From assembly GCF_004153545.1 (NCBI RefSeq), contig NZ_SDVA01000002.1:62001-126000 (forward strand): a stretch of DNA of 64,000 nt, written 5' to 3'. A model generated the notes under the pieces. The model worked only from the letters and a program-made list of their open reading frames with translations, ran no database searches and had not been told where the DNA came from. Shown here piece by piece: positions 49,062 through 57,459 of this stretch. A program made the translations under genes and the position numbers. Numbering within the stretch: the first letter of the stretch is position 1; every line of letters begins with the position of its first letter. The stretch comes from Serinicoccus sediminis. Its GTDB lineage: Bacteria > Actinomycetota > Actinomycetes > Actinomycetales > Dermatophilaceae.

Positions 49062-49475
49062 TCACGACGCCTGGGGGCCGGCGATGTTGACCATCCAGGA
49101 CACGCCGAACTCGTCGACGAGCATGCCGAAGGTGTCGCCCCACATCTGCGGCTCCAGCGGCATGGTCACCTCGCCTCCGCGCGCGAGACCGTCCCAGTAG
49201 CCACGCAGCTCCGCCTCGTCGTCCCCGCTGAGGCTGAGCGAGACGTTGCCGTCGGAGCCGGCCGCGGGCATACCCGGAGGCGTGTCCGAGGCCATGAGGA
49301 CGAGACCGGCGGGAGTGACGAGCTGCGCGTGCATGATGCCGTCCGAGCCCTCGCCCTCCATGCCGTACTCGCCGAAGCTGTTCATCGTCAGGTCACCGCC
49401 GAAGACCTGCTGGTAGCGCTCCATCGCCGTCTTCGTGGTGCCGGCGAAGGAGATGTAGGGGTTGAGCGTGGACAT
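49062..49475 (-). CDS. PhnB-like VOC-family protein
   Basis: A 137-residue PhnB-type vicinal-oxygen-chelate protein. It begins MSTLNPYISFAGTTKTAMER, followed by YQQVFGGDLTMNSFGEYG and IMHAQLVTPAGLVLMASDTP; ends DTFGMLVDEFGVSWMVNI. These are typical of the DUF1428/PhnB-like family, whose members are structurally known but functionally vague. Ribosome site AGGAGG lies before ATG 49475. Confidence 0.87.
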   Translation of the reverse strand: MSTLNPYISFAGTTKTAMERYQQVFGGDLTMNSFGEYGMEGEGSDGIMHAQLVTPAGLVLMASDTPPGMPAAGSDGNVSLSLSGDDEAELRGYWDGLARGGEVTMPLEPQMWGDTFGMLVDEFGVSWMVNIAGPQAS

Positions 49476-49561
49476 GCCGAGACCTCCTGGGTCGCTGACG
49501 GCTCCTCCGTCAGGGTGAGGGCAACCTACTCCGGGCCCCCGACAGGGTCGACCGCGTCGCG

Positions 49562-50653
49562 TCAGGGGGTGTCGGTGTCCCGGGCGTCCTCGTCCAGGCC
49601 CGAGCGGTCGGGGGAGTCGACCTCCCCGATGTGGACCAGCGCGTCACCCCGGTTGACCAGCGGCGCCTCGGCGCGGCCGATGACGACGCCGTCGCGGTCG
49701 GCCTTGACGATGGCCAGCCGCTTGCCGAAGGAGTTGAACAGCTCGCCGAGCTTCTCGCCCTCGCTCACCCGCTGCCCCAGCGCGACGTCCATGTGCACGA
49801 TGCCGGTCCGGCGTGCCCGCACCCAGCCGCTGCGCCAGCAGATGTCGCTGGGGCTCTCGGCCGGGTCGACGGTGACCTCCTCGGGGTCGATCATCCCGAG
49901 GTGCGCCAGCACCCGCAGGACCCCGTCCACCCCCGCGACGATCGCCCACTCGTCGAAGCGCCAGGCCTCGCCGCCCTCGTAGAGCAGCACCCGGGCACCC
50001 CGCTCGCGGGCGGCATACCGCAGCGAGCCGTCCCGGAGCTTGGCGTGGTAGGCCACCGGCGCGCCGAAGGCCTCGGCGAGCGCCCGCGTCTGCTCGTCCT
50101 CGAGGTCGCAGCGGATCTGCGGCAGGTTGGAGCGGCGGTCGGCGCCGGTGTGCAGGTCGATGCCGACATCGGAGGGGCCGATGACCTCGGTCATCATCAG
50201 GTGCGCGATGCGGCCGGCGAGCGACCCGCGGGCCGACCCGGGGAAGCTGCGGTTGAGGTCGCGCCGGTCGGGCAGGTAGCGGTCGCCCGACATCACGCCG
50301 AGCACGTTGACGATGGGCACGGCCAGCACGGTGCCCCGGATGGTCTTGGGGTCCAGCCGGGCCAGCACCCGCCGCACCACCTCGATGCCGACGACCTCGT
50401 CGCCGTGGATCGCGGCGGAGAGCCACAGGGTCGGGCCGTCCTCGTGGCCGTGCAGCACGTGCACCGGCAGGCTCACCTCGGCCCCGGTGACCAGGCGCGA
50501 GATCGGCAGCGACACCTCGCGACGGCTGCCCGTCCGCACCTTGACGGTGCCGATGGGGAAGGAGGGCCGCAGCTGGCGGGAACGCCGGGCCGGGGTCCGC
50601 GCGGCGGCTCCGCCGACAGCGTCCGGGCCGCCGTCGGTCCTCGCCGCGCTCAC
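49562..50653 (-). CDS. Succinylglutamate desuccinylase/aspartoacylase-family hydrolase
   Basis: A 363-residue M14-like zinc hydrolase. Zinc motif LSAAIHGDEVVGIEVV (His, Glu) and DVGIDLHTGADRRSN (His) are present, with Arg-Asn-Pro-like substrate residues in DRRDLNRSFPGS. The C-terminal domain includes TGIVHMDVALGQRVSEGEKL, a lipoyl-like barrel found in this subgroup. It overlaps the retropepsin-like gene by four bases and is divergent from the RimK-like ligase, so the three are one functional module: the hydrolase probably removes or processes the amino acids that the ligase adds. Confidence 0.85.
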   Translation of the reverse strand: MSAARTDGGPDAVGGAAARTPARRSRQLRPSFPIGTVKVRTGSRREVSLPISRLVTGAEVSLPVHVLHGHEDGPTLWLSAAIHGDEVVGIEVVRRVLARLDPKTIRGTVLAVPIVNVLGVMSGDRYLPDRRDLNRSFPGSARGSLAGRIAHLMMTEVIGPSDVGIDLHTGADRRSNLPQIRCDLEDEQTRALAEAFGAPVAYHAKLRDGSLRYAARERGARVLLYEGGEAWRFDEWAIVAGVDGVLRVLAHLGMIDPEEVTVDPAESPSDICWRSGWVRARRTGIVHMDVALGQRVSEGEKLGELFNSFGKRLAIVKADRDGVVIGRAEAPLVNRGDALVHIGEVDSPDRSGLDEDARDTDTP

Positions 50654-51144
50654 CGCTTGCCCCAGTTGCGCCGCCGCACGGCCCGGTCGGGCCGCCCGCC
50701 CGCATAGCTCAGCGCCGGGTCCACGAGGAACCCCTGCACCAGCGCCTCCCGCCCCACGAGCATCCGGAAGCCCATCTCGTCACGATCGGTCAGCGTGACC
50801 TCGGCCCGCACCTCACGGCCACCGAGGACCAGGGGGAGGAGCACGACATACCTCTGCTCCTCGTGCCCGGAGGACGAGCGGACCGAGCGCGAGTCGTGCA
50901 CCGGCAGCTCGACGGAGACGGAGTCCTCGGCGCTGGCCTGCCAGGGGTGGACGCTGAAGCTCACCCAGTCGCGTCCACCGCGGTCGAAGCCGCGCAGGTC
51001 GAAGGCGTGGATCGCCGAGGTCTTGGCGCCGGTGTCGATCTTCGCCTTGATCCACGGGACGTCGATCTGCGGCATCTGCACCCACTCCCGCCACCCGACG
51101 ACCCTCTGGTCTGTGGTGAGATGGTCTGGCCCTGTCACCCGCAC
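50650..51144 (-). CDS. RimB-like retropepsin-fold protease (ATP-dependent zinc protease family)
   Basis: A 164-residue protein of the family formerly named ATP-dependent zinc protease. The motif PWIKAKIDTGAKTSAIHAFD contains DTGA, the aspartic-protease-like catalytic signature, and VVGWREWVQMPQIDV is the conserved N-terminal block. In other bacteria the RimB relative trims poly-glutamate added by RimK. Start at GTG 51144 is uncertain; the domain begins at residue ~14. Overlaps the M14-like gene by four bases; divergent from rimK with only 19 bases between start codons. Confidence 0.82.
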   Translation of the reverse strand: MRVTGPDHLTTDQRVVGWREWVQMPQIDVPWIKAKIDTGAKTSAIHAFDLRGFDRGGRDWVSFSVHPWQASAEDSVSVELPVHDSRSVRSSSGHEEQRYVVLLPLVLGGREVRAEVTLTDRDEMGFRMLVGREALVQGFLVDPALSYAGGRPDRAVRRRNWGKR

Positions 51145-51163
51145 ATCCTCTCAGGACGCCTCG

Positions 51164-52366
51164 ATGAAGCTCGCCATCCTGTCCCGGTCCCTGCGCGCCT
51201 ACTCCACGCAACGGCTGCGGACCGCCGCGCTCGAGCGCGGGCACCAGGTCAAGGTCCTCGACACCCTGCGCTTCGGCATCGACCTGTCCGGGGACGAGCC
51301 CGACCTGCACTTCCGCGGGCGTCCGCTGTCGACGTACGACGCGGTCCTGCCCCGCGTCGGCGCGTCGGTGACCTACTTCGGGACGGCGGTGGTGCGCCAG
51401 TTCGAGCAGATGGACGTCTACACGCCCAACACCGCCAACGGCATCATGAACAGCCGCGACAAGCTGCGCGCCACGCAGATCCTCTCGCGGCACAACATCG
51501 GTATGCCGGCCACCGCCTTCGTGCGCAACCGCGCCGAGATCCCGCACGCCATCGAGATGGTCGGCGGGGCCCCGGTCGTCGTCAAGCTGCTCGAGGGCAC
51601 CCAGGGCATCGGCGTCATCCTCGCCCCGACGATGAAGGTCGCCGAGGCCATCATCGAGACCCTGCACGGCACCAACCAGCAGGTGCTCATCCAACGCTTC
51701 GTCAAGGAGTCGAAGGGCAAGGACGTGCGAGCCCTCGTCGTCGGCGACCGGGTCGTCGCGGCGATGCGGCGGCGCGCGCAGGGCGATGAGTTCCGGTCCA
51801 ACGTGCACCGCGGCGGGAGCGTGGAGCGCGTCGAGCTCGACCCGGAGTACGAGGAGATCGCCGTCCGCGCCGCCCACATCATGGGCCTGCGGGTCGCCGG
51901 CGTCGACATGCTGGAGGGCAACGACGGCCCCCTCGTCATGGAGGTCAACTCCTCCCCCGGCCTGCAGGGCATCGAGGCCGCCACCAAGCTCGACGTCGCC
52001 GGCGCGATCGTCGACTACATCGCCGACCAGTCCGGCTTCCCCGACATCGACGTGCGCCAGCGGCTCGCCGTGTCGACGGGGTATGGCGTCGCCGAGATCG
52101 CGGTCCTGTCCGGGTCCGACATGGTCGGTCAGACGATCGAGGCCTCCGGCCTGTGGGAGAAGGACATCCAGGTGCTGACCCTGCACCGCGGCACCCGGGT
52201 GGTGCCGAACCCCGCGGGCGCCAAGGTGCTGGAGGACGGCGACCGGCTGCTGTGCTTCGGCAAGCACGAGCACATGCGCTCGCTCATCCCGGCGCGGTCG
52301 CGGCGACCCCGGCGGGTCCGCACGCTGCCGAAGACCCCGATCCTCGAGGACGTGCCCACGGGCTGA
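51164..52366 (+). CDS. rimK: RimK-like ATP-grasp ligase fused to a TrkA-C/RCK domain
   Basis: A 400-residue protein. Residues 1-300 are a RimK ATP-grasp ligase: MKLAILSRSLRAYSTQRLRT, VLPRVGASVTYFGTAVVRQF, VVVKLLEGTQGIGVILAPT and MEVNSSPGLQGIEAATKLDV, with the Mg-binding Glu-x-Asn. Residues ~310-385 (VAEIAVLSGSDMVGQTIEAS, VLTLHRGTRVVPNP, EDGDRLLCFGKHEHM) form a TrkA-C/RCK-C domain that normally binds a ligand in potassium transporters. E. coli RimK adds glutamates to ribosomal protein S6; the target here is unproven. Start ATG 51164 has AGGA seven bases upstream. Confidence 0.88.
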   Translation: MKLAILSRSLRAYSTQRLRTAALERGHQVKVLDTLRFGIDLSGDEPDLHFRGRPLSTYDAVLPRVGASVTYFGTAVVRQFEQMDVYTPNTANGIMNSRDKLRATQILSRHNIGMPATAFVRNRAEIPHAIEMVGGAPVVVKLLEGTQGIGVILAPTMKVAEAIIETLHGTNQQVLIQRFVKESKGKDVRALVVGDRVVAAMRRRAQGDEFRSNVHRGGSVERVELDPEYEEIAVRAAHIMGLRVAGVDMLEGNDGPLVMEVNSSPGLQGIEAATKLDVAGAIVDYIADQSGFPDIDVRQRLAVSTGYGVAEIAVLSGSDMVGQTIEASGLWEKDIQVLTLHRGTRVVPNPAGAKVLEDGDRLLCFGKHEHMRSLIPARSRRPRRVRTLPKTPILEDVPTG

Positions 52367-52377
52367 GGGACGACGAA

Positions 52378-52406
52378 GGCCAGGCCCGGGATGCCCGGGC
52401 CTGGCC
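52378..52406. terminator. Bidirectional terminator between rimK and the NAD(P)-binding gene
   Basis: A perfect 13-bp inverted repeat (GGCCAGGCCCGGG at 52378-52390 and complement at 52394-52406) with an ATG loop, 12 bases past the rimK stop and 37 before the convergent gene stop. It can serve both strands. Confidence 0.85.
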
Positions 52407-52442
52407 TCGCCGTCTGTGGCTCTTGGCCGTGCTGCCTGTCGG

Positions 52443-53117
52443 TCAGGCCTTGCCGGCGACCGCGTCCAGGGCCTCGGCGATGGGGGTGGGCCCGCCCAGG
52501 AACTCGATCATCCGGCCGGTGAGGTCGTCGCGGTCCAGCGCGAGCGCGAGCAGGGCGGCGACGTCGGCGCGGGGCACGTCACGACCCTCGGCGCCCTCGA
52601 CCGTGCCGGTGCCGTCGCCCATGACCTCGATCTGGCCGGTGCCGGCGTCCAGGCTCAGGGCGCCCGGGGCGACGATCGTCCAGTCGAGCTGGGAGGAGCG
52701 CAGGTGGGCATCTGCGGCGGCCTTGGCCTCGGCGTAGGCGAAGAACGGGTTGTCCTCGGGCACACCGTGGTCGGTGCGGGCGCCCATGTAGCTGACCATG
52801 AGGTAGCGCTCCGCGCCGGCCTCCTGGGCGGCGTCCATGGAGCGGATCGCGGCGTCCCGGTCGACGGCGTAGGTGCGGTCCGGGTCACCGCCCCCGGCCC
52901 CGGCCGTCCACACGACGGCGTCGTGCCCGCGGAGCACCTCGACGAGCTGCTCGCGGCTCATGGTCTCGATGTCCGCGACGACCGGTCGCATGCCGGCGGC
53001 CTGGACGTCGGCCTCGTGGTCCGGGTTACGGACCACCGCGTCGACGTCGTGCCCGGCCAGCAGGGGGCCCAGCTGCAGGGCGATCTTGCCGTGTCCTCCG
53101 ATGATGGCGATACGCAT
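52443..53117 (-). CDS. NAD(P)-binding epimerase-like protein
   Basis: A 224-residue Rossmann-fold protein of the atypical SDR (NAD(P)H-binding, YwnB-like) family. The dinucleotide site is MRIAIIGGHGKIALQLGPLL; VRGHDAVVWTAGAGGGDPDR and MVSYMGARTDHGVPE match the family; DWTIVAPGALSLDAGTGQIE is the typical C-terminal block. The active-site Tyr of classical SDRs is not evident. No signal peptide. Function unknown. Confidence 0.83.
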   Translation of the reverse strand: MRIAIIGGHGKIALQLGPLLAGHDVDAVVRNPDHEADVQAAGMRPVVADIETMSREQLVEVLRGHDAVVWTAGAGGGDPDRTYAVDRDAAIRSMDAAQEAGAERYLMVSYMGARTDHGVPEDNPFFAYAEAKAAADAHLRSSQLDWTIVAPGALSLDAGTGQIEVMGDGTGTVEGAEGRDVPRADVAALLALALDRDDLTGRMIEFLGGPTPIAEALDAVAGKA

Positions 53118-53211
53118 ACCGGGGCCAACACCGCGGCGGCCGGTGCTGTTCCGTTCGGTGCTGCCCCTTCTGCAGCGACCCCATCGCAGCTGTCCGTCCG
53201 GTGCCGTTGCC

Positions 53212-53682
53212 TCAGCCGGCGGGGCGGGCGAGTCCGGCCCGCGCCGAGCGCATCATCAGCGCGTGGTTGGCGCGCAGCGCCCAGCGGGCCGGCGGCAGGG
53301 CGGCGAGGTGGCGCACCCCGGGCTTGGCCAGCAGCACCCGCTGCTCCCAGACCATCCGGCACCCGCCGGGGGCGGGCGCGACGTGCACCTCGACATACCC
53401 CTGCAGGTCACCCTCGATGCCCACCCGCAACCGCCCCGCCTGCCGGTCCTCGTGCTCGCGGACGAGGACGAGGTCCAGCGGGACGGGCAGGAGGCTGCGG
53501 GCCCGGACCCGAGCCCGGTCCGAGCTGAGCTGCTCGACCGAGCGCACCTGCCGCCACCACGTCGGGTAGGCCGCGAGGTCGACGAGCCGGTCGAGCACCG
53601 CCTCGGGAGCGACGGGCAGCGTCCAGTCCTCGCGGAAGGTGAACCAGCGGCCCCGGTCGGGGGTCTGGGGTGGTGTCGGCAC
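53212..53682 (-). CDS. SRPBCC (polyketide cyclase-like) protein
   Basis: A 156-residue START/SRPBCC-fold protein from GTG 53682, beginning VPTPPQTPDRGRWFTF. Its helix-grip core reads LPVAPEAVLDRLVDLAAYPT, WWRQVRSVEQLSSDRARV and CRMVWEQRVLLAKPGVRH. An in-frame ATG at 53742 lies inside the regulatory 19-bp element and is less likely. Family members bind hydrophobic ligands; no catalytic residues can be assigned. Divergent from the peptide-transport operon. Confidence 0.75.
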   Translation of the reverse strand: MPTPPQTPDRGRWFTFREDWTLPVAPEAVLDRLVDLAAYPTWWRQVRSVEQLSSDRARVRARSLLPVPLDLVLVREHEDRQAGRLRVGIEGDLQGYVEVHVAPAPGGCRMVWEQRVLLAKPGVRHLAALPPARWALRANHALMMRSARAGLARPAG

Positions 53683-53725
53683 ACCTCCATCCTCGCGCAA
53701 CCGGCCGGGGCCCCCGGGGGTCAGA

Positions 53726-53744
53726 CGTGGCCGAAAGTTCATGG
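53726..53744 (+). promoter_or_regulatory. 19-bp regulatory box, copy 1 (upstream of the peptide/ABC operon)
   Basis: CGTGGCCGAAAGTTCATGG is identical at 58227-58245. It ends 20 bases before TAGCGT (53765-53770), the -10 of the operon, a typical activator position near -40. The small dyad GAA-AG-TTC lies in its centre. The likely binder is the NarL-type response regulator of the same cluster. Confidence 0.78.
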
Positions 53745-53764
53745 TCGCCGCCCCGTGACCTGCC

Positions 53765-53770
53765 TAGCGT
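53765..53770 (+). promoter_or_regulatory. -10 element of the peptide/ABC operon
   Basis: TAGCGT preceded by the 19-bp box and followed by a 5' leader of about 45 bases with the GAGGAGAA ribosome site of the first gene. Confidence 0.5.
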
Positions 53771-53822
53771 CGTGGGTGTTCGACCGGCGGACCGTCCGCC
53801 GCAACGACCAGAGGAGAACGTC

Positions 53823-54176
53823 ATGACCGCCGTCACCGCCGAGTCCATGCGGACTCACCACCCCGCACCGCTGGCCAGCCAGATCCGCTCGGAGACGCCA
53901 CCCGGCCGCCGGCCGCTCACCCTCGCGGAGCGCACGCTGGCCATGATGCTGCTCATCAGCACCAGCCCCGCGTCCGCCATGGAGTCCCTCCAGGAGCGTC
54001 GCCGCAACAGTGCCGGCCCGATCGTGGTCATCTTCGTCGTCGCCATCGCCGTGCTCCTGGTCCTGGCCGCGGCGATGTCCGTCGCCGTGGTCATCTACTG
54101 CGCCAACAAGGCCATGGACTTCGAGTGGTTCGTCAAGACGAGCTGGTTCGAGGTCAAGATCGCCTGCAGCACCTGA
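53823..54176 (+). CDS. Small single-pass membrane protein, candidate peptide precursor
   Basis: A 117-residue protein with no recognised family. Residues 1-62 are hydrophilic and basic (TPPGRRPLTLAERT; LQERRRNSAG) and should stay in the cytoplasm; residues 66-92 are a strong membrane helix; residues 93-117 form a 25-residue external tail with aromatic residues (DFEWFVKTSWFEV) and cysteines at 93 and 115 that could close a loop. This is the topology of a precursor cut by an intramembrane protease, and such a protease (54546-55163) is encoded two genes downstream in the same operon. Ribosome site GAGGAGAA, then ATG. The role as peptide precursor is inference. Confidence 0.7.
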   Translation: MTAVTAESMRTHHPAPLASQIRSETPPGRRPLTLAERTLAMMLLISTSPASAMESLQERRRNSAGPIVVIFVVAIAVLLVLAAAMSVAVVIYCANKAMDFEWFVKTSWFEVKIACST

Positions 54177-54234
54177 GCACGCCGCTGCCGCCCAGCCCTC
54201 GTCCGACCCTCGTTCCGCCAGCAAGGAGGAGACA

Positions 54235-54549
54235 ATGACCACCATGGTGGGATCACCCTCAGACAGCAACGGCGCCCTGATGCGGCGCACCGTCGGCTTC
54301 AGCGCCCTCGGGGCCCTGGCCGGCTTGCTCCTGGGCGTCGTGGTCACCCTCGGCATCGCCCTGTGGGGTATGTCGCAGGTGTCCAGCCAGGGCGGGTCCG
54401 TGGACCTGCTGCCGATCATCGAGCTGCAGCGCAGCGCCGCCGGGGACGTGACGGCACAGTCGGGCAACGGCATCGTCGTGCTCCCGCTGGCCGGCATCCT
54501 GCTCGGCACCGCGAGCGGGCTGCTGCTGGGGTTGCGTCGTCCCCGATGA
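54235..54549 (+). CDS. Small two-helix membrane protein
   Basis: A 104-residue protein with two membrane helices (TVGFSALGALAGLLLGVVVT and VVLPLAGILLGTASGLLLGL) and an external loop of about 35 residues between them (SQVSSQGGSVDLLPIIEL). It has a very good ribosome site (AAGGAGGAG) and its stop overlaps the protease gene by four bases. No family recognised. In peptide-toxin operons a protein of this size and shape often gives immunity or assists export; that is a suggestion from context only. Confidence 0.65.
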   Translation: MTTMVGSPSDSNGALMRRTVGFSALGALAGLLLGVVVTLGIALWGMSQVSSQGGSVDLLPIIELQRSAAGDVTAQSGNGIVVLPLAGILLGTASGLLLGLRRPR

Positions 54550-55163
54550 ACCCCCGCGGACCGGCGGGCCACCCGGGCGGCACCACGCACCGCCCGGGTG
54601 GCCTGCTGCGCCGGTGTGCGGGGCCGCCGCTCCGGGTGGCGGCGCTGCTCGCACCGCTGCACCTGCTCGCCGGCTGGGTGCTGCACCCCTTCCTCGGCGC
54701 CGGCCCGGCCCTGCTCTGCGCGGCTGCGGCGCTGACCTATCCCACGTCCTACCTGGCCCACGAGATGGGTCACGTGCTCGCCTACCGTCGCCTCGCCCCG
54801 CCCGGTGCCGCGGCGGCGCTCGCCGCCCCGCAGCGGTGGACCGTCGTCATCGAGAGAGACCGGTTGCCCCGGCGCGAGGACGTGCTGGTCACCCTCGCCG
54901 GCCCCCTGGCAGGCGGCCTCACGTGCCTGGCCCCGCACGCCGTGGCCGCGCTGCTGGGTGCCGGCGTCGAGGTGCACCTGGCCCTGCTGCCGGGGACAGC
55001 CAGCCTGGTCCAGCACGTGGGCTCGCTCTCGGGGGGCGCGGCCGACCGCCAGGCCCTCGTCGCGGCGCTGCGCGAGCCCGAGCACCCCGTCGCCGTGCCG
55101 CGGCAGCCCGGGCACCCCGTGGCGCCACACCTCCCGACCCAGATGCGAGGAGAACCGTCATGA
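54546..55163 (+). CDS. M50-like intramembrane zinc metalloprotease
   Basis: A 205-residue membrane protein with the site-2-protease-like pattern: HEMGH at residues 72-76 inside a hydrophobic segment (SYLAHEMGHVLAYRRLAPPG) and LAGPLAGG at 117-124, the conserved second region of M50/M50-like peptidases. A third metal ligand (usually Asp in NxxPxxPLDG) is not clear. About four helices are predicted; the C-terminus is Pro/His-rich and cytoplasmic. Tightly coupled by four-base overlaps to the small membrane protein before it and the ABC ATPase after it, which suggests that it matures the peptide precursor at 53823. Confidence 0.75.
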   Translation: MNPRGPAGHPGGTTHRPGGLLRRCAGPPLRVAALLAPLHLLAGWVLHPFLGAGPALLCAAAALTYPTSYLAHEMGHVLAYRRLAPPGAAAALAAPQRWTVVIERDRLPRREDVLVTLAGPLAGGLTCLAPHAVAALLGAGVEVHLALLPGTASLVQHVGSLSGGAADRQALVAALREPEHPVAVPRQPGHPVAPHLPTQMRGEPS

Positions 55164-55972
55164 CCCCCGACCAGCCCCTCCACCCGTCCGGCGCCCGCAC
55201 CGGCCTCACCGTCGAGGCGGTGACCAGCGGGTACCGCTCCGGGCCGGACGTCGTCCACGAGGCGTCGTTCCGGGCCCCCGCCGGCCAGATCACCGCCCTG
55301 GTCGGCCCGAACGGCTCCGGCAAGTCGACGCTGCTGCACACGGTGCTCGGCCTCGTCCCGGCCCGGTCCGGGCGCACCCTGCTGGACGGGAGCGACCTGC
55401 GACCGCAGGTCTCGGAGGCGGTGGGCTTCTGCGCCGACGACCTGCCGCTGCCGGAGCTGCTGACGGGCGTGGAGTACGTGCAGACCATGGCCCAGCTGCG
55501 GGGCCGTCACGTCTCCCAGGTCGAGATCGGCGAACACTTCGAGGCGTTGCGGATGGGCTCGGCCACCGACCGGCTGCTGGGGACCTACAGCCACGGGATG
55601 AAGCGCAAGGCGCAGCTCGTCGCGAACCTGCTGCACATGCCCTCGCTGCTCATCCTGGACGAGCCCTTCCGCGGCCTCGACCCGGAGACCACGGCGCTCC
55701 TGCGGCGGGTGCTCACCGACACCGCGGCGGATGGCCGAACGATCCTGGTCTCCACCCACGACCTCGGCGCGGTGGCCTCCTTCTGCGACCGGGTCACGGT
55801 GCTCAGCGACGGCGTGGTGGTCCTGGACGAGGAGGTCGGCGCGCTGCGAGAGGCCGCAGGTCGCGACGAGCGCTTCCTGGAGGACGCCTTCCTCGAGGCG
55901 ACCGGCTTGCGGAGCGCCGTCGAGGAGTCCGCGCAGCGCGCGGCCACCCTGCTGCGAGGCGGCACCCGATGA
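55160..55972 (+). CDS. ABC transporter ATPase of the peptide operon
   Basis: A 270-residue ABC ATPase. Walker A LVGPNGSGKSTLLHTVLGL (~residue 46), signature LGTYSHGMKRKAQLVANLL (an SHGMKRK form common in bacteriocin-exporter and antibiotic-efflux ATPases), Walker B SLLILDEPFRGLDPE and switch His in VSTHDLGAVASFCD. The C-terminal ~50 residues form a helical extension. It would energise the permease encoded immediately downstream (four-base overlap), exporting or giving immunity to the peptide. Confidence 0.88.
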   Translation: MTPDQPLHPSGARTGLTVEAVTSGYRSGPDVVHEASFRAPAGQITALVGPNGSGKSTLLHTVLGLVPARSGRTLLDGSDLRPQVSEAVGFCADDLPLPELLTGVEYVQTMAQLRGRHVSQVEIGEHFEALRMGSATDRLLGTYSHGMKRKAQLVANLLHMPSLLILDEPFRGLDPETTALLRRVLTDTAADGRTILVSTHDLGAVASFCDRVTVLSDGVVVLDEEVGALREAAGRDERFLEDAFLEATGLRSAVEESAQRAATLLRGGTR

Positions 55973-57429
55973 GTGCCACCCTGCTGCTGGTCCGCGCCGA
56001 GAACCGCCAGCTGCGCCACCACGTGCAGCGCCGGCTCCCGTCCCGGGCCGCCTTCCCCGCTCTGCTGGTGACCGTCGCGGCAGCGGCGACGTCGCTGAAC
56101 CTCATGGTGTACCTGATGCTGCGGGAGGCGCTCACCGGCGTCCAGTCGACCCTCGCGGGCAGCGACTCCTCGGCAGATCTGCTCCAGCGCGCCGTCTCGG
56201 TCCTTCCCTTCGCCCTGGCGCTGGGACCGGCGGCGGCCGTCCTGGTGCTCCACCTGGTCAGCCCGCACGGGTCACCGCTGCTCCTGCACGCTCGGATGGC
56301 CGGGGTCAGCCGGCGCGCCTGCGGGGCCGCCCGCTACCTGGGGCATCTCGCGTGGGGGCTCATCCTGGGTCTGGGGCTGCTCCTCGGCGGCGGATGGGCA
56401 CTGGCCTGGCATCTCTCACCCCGCCCGGCGATGGCCATGGTCGGGATGATCCTGCTCGGCGCCGTGGCGACCGCGGCGGCCACCACCGTCCTCACCCTGA
56501 CCCAGTCGACCCTGACCCCGGTGCTGCGCTCGGCCGAGGCCACCAGGTCCGTCGGTCTGCTCCTGGTCTGTCTGGCCGTCGGGCTGCTGCTGGCCGACGT
56601 CATGCACGCCGTCACCGGCTCCGGCTCCGGCTCGGTGGTGCTCGCCGTCTCCGGACTGTGGGGAGGGCCGCTGCCCGACCACCCGGGCGCGCACCTGGTC
56701 CTCGTCGCGACGACGGGTGCCCTGGTCGGGGTGGGACTGCTCGCGGCACGCAGTGACGCCGCCGGCGGGGGGCTCCCCGTCCTCGGCCGCGCGCACAGCG
56801 TGCCGCAGACGGGCTACCTGCCGCTCGACCTGACCGCTCGAGAGATCGCCCAGGTGCTCCGTGACCCGGTCACCCGCGTCGCCACCCTCACCACGATCTT
56901 CGTGGCCGGGCTGGCGGTCCTCGGGGTATTCGCCGTCGACCTGCACCCGGGCGTCGCGGTGCTCCTCGTCGTGCTCCTCACGGCGCTGGGTGCCGAGACG
57001 GTCCACGGACGGTCCCGCCAGACCGCCTGGAACCTGCTGCTGGCGGGGGTCTCGCCCGCCCGTGCGGCGCTCATCCGGACGCTGCCCTACCTGCTGCTGC
57101 AGGGGTCGCTCTTCCTCGTCCTCTTCGCCCCGGTGGCCGTGTCGTTCGGGGGTCCGCTGGCCTGGGCCGAGGCGGTCAGCCTCTTCGCGCTGACCTTCAG
57201 CGTGGCCCTGCTCTCCGGCACGGTGCTCCCCCTCGACCGGCACGTGCCCACCGGTGTGGCGATCACGTCGGTGCTGACGCTGTCCATCGAGGCCATCGTC
57301 ATCCTGGCCATCACCGTGCTCCTGCGGCTCGAGGGGCTGGCCCTGGTGCTGGTGGACCTCGGGCTGGCCGTGGGCGTGGCCGCCGTGGCGCTGCGGCTGA
57401 TGGCCCGCGCCCTGTCACGGATGGACTGA
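55969..57429 (+). CDS. ABC transporter permease of the peptide operon
   Basis: A 486-residue polytopic protein with about eleven to twelve hydrophobic segments, for example SVLPFALALGPAAAVLVLHL, GHLAWGLILGLGLLLGGGWA, LLLVCLAVGLLLADVMHAV and AIVILAITVLLRLEGLALVL. No signature of a known permease family is recognised; the size suggests a two-module ABC-2-like permease. It overlaps the ATPase gene by four bases and is the last gene of the operon. Convergent with the response regulator, 30 bases between stops. Confidence 0.8.
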   Translation: MSATLLLVRAENRQLRHHVQRRLPSRAAFPALLVTVAAAATSLNLMVYLMLREALTGVQSTLAGSDSSADLLQRAVSVLPFALALGPAAAVLVLHLVSPHGSPLLLHARMAGVSRRACGAARYLGHLAWGLILGLGLLLGGGWALAWHLSPRPAMAMVGMILLGAVATAAATTVLTLTQSTLTPVLRSAEATRSVGLLLVCLAVGLLLADVMHAVTGSGSGSVVLAVSGLWGGPLPDHPGAHLVLVATTGALVGVGLLAARSDAAGGGLPVLGRAHSVPQTGYLPLDLTAREIAQVLRDPVTRVATLTTIFVAGLAVLGVFAVDLHPGVAVLLVVLLTALGAETVHGRSRQTAWNLLLAGVSPARAALIRTLPYLLLQGSLFLVLFAPVAVSFGGPLAWAEAVSLFALTFSVALLSGTVLPLDRHVPTGVAITSVLTLSIEAIVILAITVLLRLEGLALVLVDLGLAVGVAAVALRLMARALSRMD

Positions 57430-57459
57430 CCGGGCCACCCCCGCGGCTCACGACAGGGG

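Noticed and set aside
53823-54176. Lanthipeptide or other modified-peptide precursor
   Set aside because: No LanB/LanC/LanM, radical SAM, YcaO or cyclase gene is nearby and there is no double-Gly leader; only a protease and ABC transporter accompany it.
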